Shown here one piece after another: positions 13,170 through 22,293 of a stretch of DNA of 64,000 nucleotides (position 1 is its first letter; each line of letters starts with the position of its first letter). Under the pieces are notes generated by a model that was given only the letters and a program-made list of their open reading frames with translations, searched no databases and was not told the DNA's origin. The stretch is from positions 2,672,651-2,736,650 of the forward strand of contig NW_006921538.1 in assembly GCF_000340215.1 (NCBI RefSeq), written 5' to 3'. Both the position numbers and the translations under genes were made by a program. Source of the stretch: Pseudocercospora fijiensis CIRAD86 (taxonomy: Eukaryota > Ascomycota > Dothideomycetes > Mycosphaerellales > Mycosphaerellaceae).

Positions 13170-14576
13170 TATCTAGGTAGGATTAACCCGGAGGTTGCCC
13201 CTCTATAGAGGATCCGAACAATCAAGTATAAGCCTTAGGCTTACCTAGGGTTTAAGCTAAACCTAAGCCTAAGAGGTATAGTTAAGGATATAATACGGCA
13301 GTATATAAAGGCTAGTACCTTAGAGCCTTCCTATGCCTCGTATCGCAACCTAATCCTATACTTCCTAGTTTAGAAGAAGACAGCTCCTAGGGAACTAAAG
13401 AAGTACCGTCTAATTAACGCTATATAAAAGTTTAACGCAGTTACGATTAGAGATGCTAACCTCCCTCCGGAGACTAATAGGTTCTCGGAGGCTTTTACTA
13501 ACTATATTATAGCCTTACTAGTTAATGTTTTCTCGGGCTACGACTAGATCCCTCTCTATCCTAATAGCCGGGACCTTACTAGTTTCGAAACGCCTCTTAG
13601 ACTATACCGACAAACTACCCTTCCCTAAGGGGCAACTAACTCCGTAGCCTAGTTCGTTCGTATTATAAACTAAGTCCTCGCGGCCTATATCTCCTATATA
13701 GCGATGCCTTTCCTCGACGACATCGGCATTAAGGGCCCTAAAACTAGGTACGACAATAAAGAAGTAGAGCCTAGTATCCGTAGGTTCTTTCTCGAATATA
13801 TTTAGAACCTCGATAGTATCCTCTACGACCTAGAGCGAGCTAACCTAACGGTATATAGGGAGAAGCTTTAGCTCCTATGCAAACGAATAAATATTGTCGG
13901 GTTTATAACTAATAAGAACGGCCGCTATCCTAACAATACACGGGTCCTAAAGATTGTATCCTAGCCCGACCCTACCTATTAGAAAGATGTCCGGATCTAG
14001 CTTAGAGTAGTCTCCTACTTCCGTATCTAGATCGAAAACTTTACGTTAGTATACAAGCCTCTATACGCCTTGCTTAAGAAGGATATAGAGTTTAAATAGA
14101 CCTCCGTTTACTAAGCCGCTAAGGATAAGGTTACTAAGGTACTTATTAGCGCGCCTACGCTTACCTCTATTAACTACTCGGAAGGCGTAGGTCTGCTAAT
14201 TGTTGCTATCGACTCGAGCGGGGAAGGCTACGGCGAGATACTAATATAGTATAATCGTAAGGAGCCCTCCTTACGTTACCCTATCTAGTACGAGTCCGGT
14301 CTATAGAAACTAATCGAGGCCCGATACGATACTAGCAAGCGAGAGTGCCTTAGTATCTACAAGGCTCTTAAGAAGTTCCGACCTTAGCTCTTTAGAGTGT
14401 TCTTTCGCCTAGAAGTCGACGCTTAGACGCTAGTCTATTAACTTAACCGTATAGCCTCCGACCTGCCTAACTCTACGATAGCTCGGTAGGTTGCCTAGAT
14501 CTATTTGTTTAATTTCGACGTCTTCTATGTTCCTAGCAAGAAGCACACTAGACCGGATAGCCTTTCTAGAAGGCCT
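13170..14576 (+). pseudogene. Decayed gypsy reverse transcriptase and RNase H (copy 2)
   Basis: Same layout as copy 1. Here the catalytic box reads FLDDI (about 13,705-13,725), so this copy keeps the active-site Asp that copy 1 lost. The RNase H tail FNFDVFYVPSK...PDSLSRR is at 14,505-14,576. In-frame TAG and TAA codons remain throughout, so it is dead as well. Confidence 0.85.
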
Positions 14577-14879
14577 GCTATAGAAGAAGACATCGCCGAG
14601 ATAATAGAAGAAGAGGATGTCGACGCGGTTATTAACCGCACCTTCTTTACTACCTTCTATATTAACGCTATACTAGTAATTACTAGGCCTACTGCCGACG
14701 ACTAACCTAGTAACTAGCCTAACGAAGACCCTACTACTAACGGCGAGGACTAGGACGATACTAAGGCGGGCGAACTAGGTAGGGATAATATCCTTAATAG
14801 GGTCTACTCTAACGACTCCTATAATATCGCCTACTTCCTTACCTATACGAAGAGAGCTCCTAGTCTATTAAAGAGTTAA

Positions 14880-15790
14880 TACCGTCGTATTATTCGCTAT
14901 TCTCGGAGGTTCCTTATTAAGGATCGCATCCTTTAGCGATAGGCTATAGTTAATACACCGCTCTAGCGTATTATTAACGATCTAGTAGCCCGATAAGAAA
15001 TCCTTCGTTCCGTTTACGATAAGCTCGGCTACCGGGCGGCGGAGGGCACCTTCGATGTCCTTCGTCGACGCTACTAGTAGGATAGCGTATAGGCTAACGT
15101 CTCCCGCTACTATAAGAGCTGTCCTAAGTACAACTTTAGGAACAGCTACCGACGTCTAGGAGAGCTGCGTATCCCTACTACCTAGTTAGTCGGGGAGCGG
15201 TAGTATAGCGATAGGGTCTATCTTAGCCGCAATAATAGCCTATATATTATTCGAGAGGGTCTTTCTCGATAGCCGGAGGCCTATTATTTCTACAAGGGTT
15301 GCGGTGCTATTAATGCCCGTAATATAGCTACCTTCCTATTTAAGGATCTATTTTACCGCTAGGGAACACCTTACGAGGTTATCTTAGACAACGCTACGAA
15401 CAATATAGCTAAGAAGGTTTAAGCGCTACTTGTTTCGTATAGGGCGAAGAACGTTCGTATCTCCCTATACTATCCCTAGTCGAATGCTATTATTAAGCGC
15501 GGCTATCGGTCGTTAATTAACGCCCTATCTAAGATAACTAATAGTAGCGATAGATTAGTTCCTATTTCTACCCGCGTCCTAGCCCTTCTCTAGGCAGACC
15601 GAACTACTATTATCGACACGACCGGACTTACGCTAGCGGAACTTATAATTAGGAGGGACGCCGTTCTTCCTATTGAATTGTCCTATCGCACGCACGGCGT
15701 TTACGATTAGGGGTCTGTTCGTACTAGGGCAGATCTTCTTACCCTATAGGCTAAGGCTCTTAAGGATATAACTACGACTTCTTAAGAGGG
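14880..15790 (+). pseudogene. Decayed gypsy integrase (copy 2)
   Basis: Counterpart of 5,700-6,600. GTPYEVILDNATNN reappears near 15,364-15,410, followed by the SPYYP-like and GYRSLINALSK stretches. Same frame, same type of stops. Confidence 0.8.
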
Positions 15791-17557
15791 TCTTACTCGA
15801 CAACGTCGGCTTCGGGAAGAGGCTAAGCAGTATTTTAATAACTATAATACTATTAATTAGGAACCTCTAAAGGTTAGCGATATAGTCCTTCTATACCGGT
15901 CCGAGCTAGAGTATAGTTACTCCTATAAGCTAGCCTTTAAGTAGAAGGGTCCTTATAGAGTAAAGGAGGTCCTTTACTCGGGTTCCGTATACCTTCTTTA
16001 GGAGCTAGATAGTGCTACCTTAAAGTACACTCACCCTCGGGCTAATCTAAAGAAGATCGTTAAGTTACGCGAACCTGCCCGCTCTCCGCCGACCGAGGAG
16101 GAAGTTAGTGCCTCTATAGACCCTCTACCGTCCTTAGATACCTATCGGAAGGAGGATCCTACCGCTATTATAGATCCTGTTCTACCTAAGAACTATACCT
16201 ATCCCTAGATTCGTCTTAGTAAGCTATTAGGAATAACTTAAGAACAAAGGGAGGGTTATATACGGATTAACTATATATAGAGCGTTTCCGATATTAATTC
16301 CGATTCTAATAGTGAACTAGACTTCTAGCTATCTAACTCTAACTCCGAGGAACCTAACTAGTCTAGCGATAAAGACCGCCTAGAATTATAGCTAGACGAC
16401 CCCGAGACTAAATAATCGCATGTCCTTTCCTGCCTCTGCTACGTTGCTTTCCTTGCCTCTATTAACTATTCTCCGCGCTATTAATATAGAGCGCTACCTT
16501 TTAGCTTTAGTCCTTACTGCCTATTCCTAGTTCCTACGGATGTTAATGCTCTTAGTTGTTGCCCTCCTTTGCTTTTACCTTGTCTATTGTTTTGCTCTTT
16601 TGTCTTTTGCCTTCGATTAATATTACTATAGCTTTACTCTTTTTGTGTTTCCTTAGAAAGAACTGTACGAGGTATAACTTCCGAATAATACCCCGGGGGT
16701 AGCATTCGGAAGCTAGCCGAACCTAACCTCCCGCCCTTCTAGGACTACTTCCCTCTAGTTTCCTAGTCTCTAGCAACCGCCCTTAGGTAGCAACGATAAT
16801 AAGATACTCCGCTAGAGAAGATTGTTCCTACTCTAATTAGTATTAGTTACGTAGGACACTAAGAAAGGGAGGATCCCTCTCCCTTCCTAGCTCTTAGATA
16901 GACGTAGCAACCCTCTAAGAATAGGGACCTTAGGCCGCTAAGCTTAGTATCTAGAAGAAAGAAGAACGCACGGGCTACGTTTATATACCTACTACTGTAA
17001 AAGGTAATGCTATATCTATAACGATAGTGCTATAGGCTAATATAAGCTGCGCTAGGCCTAGGCGATTTGCTCCTAGTTGCCGAGCATCTCTAGAGAAAAG
17101 CTAATGCTATCCCGAGGGTGTTATTAGTCCCGCTAGCCTTACTACTATAAATTACTACTAGGTACTCGAACTAACTAGTTACATTTCGAGTGCGCGAGAA
17201 TCTACGAAAGCTAGAGGTTAATAAAGGCGCGTAGTCGTTACTAGCAATTAGCTAGATCGATTGTTAAACTTTAGCCTGCCCTACTAATAAAGGAGTCTCG
17301 TATATAGCTTTACTTTTTAGGGTCTATATGTAATCGTTATCCGTTTGCTTTACCGGAACATACGGACTACGCTACCTTCGTACCCTATTTAAGGCGAGCC
17401 TTCTAAGCTCTTTCTTCTACTCGAACACTAACTAACTTACTACTGCCTACCCCCCCCCCCCCCCCCCTCTTCTATCTAAACCCTTTAATTATTATTAATA
17501 AGCTACGAACGTTTTTACAAGCTCGTTACTAACTCCTTTCCGCTCCGGTTAACTAAG

Positions 17558-20365
17558 ATGTCTTCCGGCGCCCTAAATCCGCTAGGTGCTAGTAGTAGTA
17601 GCAACCTACTAGCCTTAAACCTAGGCGTACTAGTCCCGATCGAAGCCCTATCCGATAGCGCCTTAGCTACTACAACTAGCCTCGAGCACTGCTTCTAGAT
17701 CGTTACCGCCCTTAAAGACCCTTAAGAGAAGATCTAGAACGCTCGTACCCTGCTACGCGTTATTAATAGGAATATTAAGAAGGCTGCTATCTTAGTTGCG
17801 TACAGTATAAACAACTTGCGTTAGTCTATTAGTAAGCGTATCTTTAAGCGCGAGGTTTTTAACGATATAGATATCGAACAAGCCTTTCCTATCGTCTATA
17901 GCCTCGAGACGGCCGGTACCTAGATTCGTTTGCGCTTTAAGACCCTCGACTAGGCCTTCGAATATTAGGGAGGACTAAGCAGTCTTTCTAAGAGCCTTGT
18001 TAACTTCGCCTACGGTAGACAAGAGCGTACTAAGCAGGTCTCTTCGTTCGTTAATATAAGTACAAGGTCCGTCGTTAAGGCGCCGAGCATCTTTCCCGTA
18101 CTATAATCTATCGTATGTCTATAGCTAGTAAGAAGGTAGGCAAGTAGTTACTTAACTTGTCCTTTGCGCTTAACGACTTTACGATAGCCTACTAGAAGAA
18201 GTACTACGATACGATTATCTAGGTCGATCTCAACGTATAGATAACTAAGGATCTACTAAAAGAGAAGGGCTATCGCATTAATAGTATAGGCTTTATTGTT
18301 AAAGGTTAAGAGGCTCCTATCGTTAATGTTCTTAAACGTAAGGCTCTTCGCCTAGAAACCGAGGCCGATACGGCTACTAGTCTTGCGCTCGCTATAGAAA
18401 TGTAGGCTAAAGATCGTCGCTCGACCCGCAACCGTAAGGTCCCTTAAGAAGTTTAAGACGAGCGCGCTAAGGCCGAAGCAGCGCGCAAGAAGGCATTATA
18501 TACTCGCTAGGCCCTCCGCAAGGCTACTAAGAAGTATAGCACTCCTTCTAGTACCGACTATAGTACTAACTATAGTACTAACTATAGTAACTCGGATATT
18601 AATATACTAGATATACTACTAGAAGATGTCTCCTCCGAAGGCTCCTTTAGCGAGCGTAGAGATAGAGGCCTCTCGCCGATCCTATTAACTAAGAACATCT
18701 ATAGTTCTTATAAGGGCGACTCTATCGTATATCTTATTACCGAGATCGATATAGTTCCTAAAGCCGATATAGGTAAAGCTCCTACCGCCCTATCTATCTA
18801 TTAACAGCTCGACGACCTTAGTAAGCTAGGTAAAGAGCGGTTTACTATATATGCTAACTATATTAAGAAGGCTGCTAAGGTCTATAGTCTCTATGCTAGT
18901 ACTAAGACGAGTGTCCTTATTAGCCGCCTATTAAAGATTAGACGTAATGTCGCTAATTAAGATGCCTTCGCTACCCTTAAGGCTAATTAGGCCTATACTA
19001 ACTGGTTTCCTAGACGCCCTATTGCCGCCCCGACATCTCTAGGACTCTACGTATTTAACCCTACTAGTACTATTACTCGCGCCCTTACGCCGACGGATCG
19101 CTAGAGCAAGTTCGTTACTAGTATCCTTAGCTAAGGCACTTCCTTCGACCGCTTTCGCTAGACTAGCAATACTATCTTCCCTTAAGTCTTTAGCTAGTTA
19201 TAAGAGCCTCGTAGAGTATATCTTCCTTTCCTTATCGACCTAATATAGGAGGAGTTTAAAATATACCTTTAGTATATACGTACGATGCCTAAGTCTAAGT
19301 AGGAAGGCCGTAATGCCCTTTAAACTTATAGTATAAGCAACTAAATCGTCCGCTAGTACCCTGCCCTATAGCTCTTAGCTATCGCCCTTCGACCTAATTA
19401 TATATACGAGCTTATCTCCGTCCCTAAGCCTACTAAGTTCTTTAAGGTTAGCGGTACTTATAAAAACTGTCCTTCTAAGGAGTCTGCTTATCTCGGACAA
19501 GATGTAGTTAAGCTCGCAGCTAGCGAGGGTGCTAGTTACCTACGTATTAAGGTCTGCCTTATATCTAAGGATAAGACTAGCTACTCTACTATTATCGAAG
19601 GTATATATTAGCCCGAGGTCTTTACGAACTAGGTTAAGAAGCTTAAGGCTCGTAGCCTAGTCCTACTAAGCAAGATCGGCAAGCTTACTAATAAGCACCT
19701 TACTAGCGACGACCTTAACTATATGTTCGATAGTTAGCCTAATAGTAAGGGGCGCAAAGCGGAGTAGATCCTTAACCCTCTAAAGGAATACGAGGTCTCT
19801 ATTTAGATACTATACCTTCCGTATAGTAATCTAAAGACTAAGAGCAACCGTATATTAATTAACCTAGGCTACTCTCGCGTTATTAACGGCACTAAGGTTA
19901 AGGGCTACGAGAACTTAACAGTCTCTTAGGTTGCTAAAGCGCACCGCAACCTAACCGCCCTCCCGGCCTCTAACTCCTTCGTACTATTCGCTTTCCCTAC
20001 GGCGATCTTAGTCGAAGGCCTCGGCTGCATCTCCGACGCCCTAGTTAGTAGGATTCCTTAGTTAAGTTACGTTATTTAGAACGAAGTTAAATAGATCCTC
20101 TAGCTTAATAACGAGGGACTTAAGGAGTATCTATATAATTAGGAGAAAGCTGCGACGGAAAAGGCTACTAACCTCCTCGTTAATTAAGCTTTCTACGAGG
20201 GATAGTACTTCGGTGCTAACAGCTTTAACATATACGGAGGAGATTTCGAGAGCCGACTAGCAGATAAGGTTATTACTAGTAAGGATTACGGCGCGTTAAA
20301 GCAACGGTAGGTCTATATAGTATTGCTTAGGAAGTCGTTTTTGTATAATTATAGTATCTAGGATT
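17558..20365 (+). pseudogene. Long decayed ORF of unknown function (copy 2)
   Basis: Counterpart of 8,372-11,167, starting at the ATG at 17,558 and ending near 20,365. At least one frame-shifting indel relative to copy 1 is visible (near 18,055: ttaatataagtacaagg versus ttaacaagtataagg). The product is unrecognised. Comparing the two copies could help rebuild the family for a search. Confidence 0.5.
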
Positions 20366-20777
20366 AATGCTACCCCGGGGGTATTATTGCGGAGTTGTAA
20401 AAATAGCCTTAGCTAAGACCGCTAAGGATACATATATATTTGTTTTAAGCGCGCAATATAAAGCGTATCTAGTTAGATACGAAGAAAGGGAGGGATATTA
20501 GCTAGTAACCGGCCCTATGCCTATAGGCTAGTTTTGAGCCTATATAAGAGGCCTCCTTCTATAGAGTAGACAGATTATCAACCTCGTATAGTACATTGTT
20601 TATATTACACTTCTATAATGCCTATGTTATAGGGCTCTAGTTATTAGCCTAAGCGACAGTCTCGTTATCCTATCTTGCTAAACATAGCTACCTATATTGC
20701 TATAGGTTATGTTACCCTCGGTAGCCTATACTATTGCTATAAGTAGTAGTAGTAGTGTTAGTTTCCGTCCTTTACCG
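20363..20777 (+). repeat. LTR-like block at the end of copy 2
   Basis: Same block as 11,164-11,577: the CCCCGGGGG palindrome, tatataagaggcc near 20,540 and the end gtttccgtcctttac. Different sequence follows, so this marks the right end of the duplicated segment. Confidence 0.4.
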
Positions 20778-22180
20778 GTTAGGGTCGTTATCGTTGCAGT
20801 ATCTATAGTAGAATGCCTTATGCCTGCCTCTATCTACTTTTAAAGGCTTACTATCCTTTAGTACTCTCGTATGCTTCTATAACGCCGGATCTAGGCGGTT
20901 CCTACCTTTCCTTCTCTTTCTTAACTCGGCGAGTATCGGTATCGGTATTAGTGTCGCTATCGCTATCGATTGTACTATATTCGAGGACTACGAGGTAGAC
21001 TAAAGGAATAAGCTATCGTCTAGTATTAGAGACGGCGGCTTATTAGCTTCGGAGGTTAGAATGTCGCTTAGATCGCTCAAATCTTTACAGAATAGTATCC
21101 GATCTAGTAGGTCGCTTTCCCGTCTCGATACCTAGGTATTTATATAATTTTCTAGCACTTTCTAAGTTGGTTTATATATCTTACGGAGGTTATCTCGCAT
21201 CTCGAAGGTATAGCTGTCTTAAATTAAACAATAAAAGTCGAGATTTGAGTTTGCTAGCGTGCGGCTAAGCCGGACGGACCTTGCCGTCCGTACTAAGCGA
21301 CGCTTTCCGATTAGGCTTAGCTAGACCCTAAGGGCTAATATAACGCAATCTTTATAGGCGCGATAGCAAGCTCGAATACTATTCTTCGACTAATTCTATA
21401 CCTAATTAACAATAACAACCTTATTGTTACCCTTAGTACCCTCGCTATCGATTATACGGTATAGCACCTTATCGATACGAGCCTTAAAATACACCTATCG
21501 TAGCGGACACTACGATTTTAGCCTAAGAAAGCACTCTTCAGAGCAGATACACCTCCTTCTGAATTTAAAGTAACGACGAGAGCCTAGTACTATCTGCCTA
21601 CCCTTCCGTTCTATACCTTTATATACCTTCTAAAGGCTATTAGTAATATGCTCTTAGTAGTTACTAGCCCTCTTAACGATCTCCTAAGTATACCGAAGGC
21701 TCTTTATCGTCTTCCTCGTAACCCTCTAATATAGCAACTATAAGCCTTCCTTTTCCGCCTCTCCGATATACTACTCGAAGTTATTCTATACTACTTCGTC
21801 GATAAAGGATAGTATACCGGCTTATTAGAAGTAGAGCTAAGTAGGAGTAATATAATAGTCGGTTTAGCTAAGAGTTAGATAGGTAGCTAGTATATCCTTT
21901 AGCAATAACTATAGGTAATAGCTCTGCGTTACTAAGAAGGCTATAGTTAATAGGTTAGAGGTCTATAATAGCGATAGCGACAACAATAGCTCTTCCTCTT
22001 AAGAAGGTACTAGTAACTCGGCAATCTGTCTAAATTAGCGACTTCCTATACCTATATTCGATTTACTTACCTCTCGATAAAAGTCGCCTATTATAGATAT
22101 ATTGTTGTCTATAGAAACAGGTGGAAACAGTGCAAATTTGATACCTTCTATAGGTGTAATACACACCCTAGTATAGCCTA
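20778..22180. other. RIP-mutated unassigned DNA
   Basis: Mutated repeat DNA with no coherent long frame that I can name. On the minus strand around 21,430-21,720 a basic, Cys-containing stretch (LGSRRYFKFRRRC) can be read through stops, which suggests a decayed coding region of another element. The RIP bias fades around 22,100 (gaaacaggtggaaacagtgc). Confidence 0.4.
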
Positions 22181-22207
22181 GAAACAGCCGACTAATTACT
22201 AATTATA

Positions 22208-22293
22208 GTTACTAATTACTAACTCTATAATCATAATCATAGTTACAGCGATTACAGTAACTATTGATTATAGAGTAATCAGTAATCAACAAC
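22208..22293. repeat. Foldback (inverted repeat) at the NRPS junction
   Basis: An inner perfect stem (atagttac at 22,239-22,246 with gtaactat at 22,257-22,264) sits inside longer imperfect arms (about 22,208-22,236 and 22,265-22,293). The structure abuts the first NRPS-coding bases. It looks like the end of a small foldback element, or a rearrangement scar. Confidence 0.6.

Larger units (their letters stand above)
11578..20777 (+). repeat. Tandem duplication unit, copy 2 (9.2 kb)
   Basis: This is the second direct copy, in the same order and orientation as copy 1. It joins copy 1 head to tail without spacer and ends near 20,777, where sequence unrelated to the unit start follows. Differences from copy 1 are mostly C-to-T or G-to-A transitions in CpA/TpG context, for example tacatta versus tatatta at 3,831/13,011 and aatggttt versus aatagttt at 2,838/12,018. 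There are also small length changes, such as in the poly-C tract. Confidence 0.88.
1..22290. repeat. RIP-mutated transposon block, left arm
   Basis: The whole stretch shows the RIP signature. CpA and TpG are scarce, TpA (especially CTA and TAG) is abundant, CpG is kept, and every long reading frame is cut by TAG or TAA at codons that would read CAG, CAA or TGG without mutation. The readable content is a Ty3/gypsy retrotransposon plus an unrecognised long ORF, with about 9.2 kb present twice in tandem. No live gene is supported. The mutated zone ends around 22,100-22,290, just before the NRPS fragment. Stretches not covered by the sub-features listed here (for example 6,900-8,370 and 20,778-22,180) are the same mutated repeat DNA, with no product I can name. 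Confidence 0.93.

Noticed and set aside
20813..20998. 61-codon hydrophobic plus-strand frame
   Set aside because: Random open stretch in RIP-mutated repeat DNA, with a simple tcggta/tcgcta repeat at its end.
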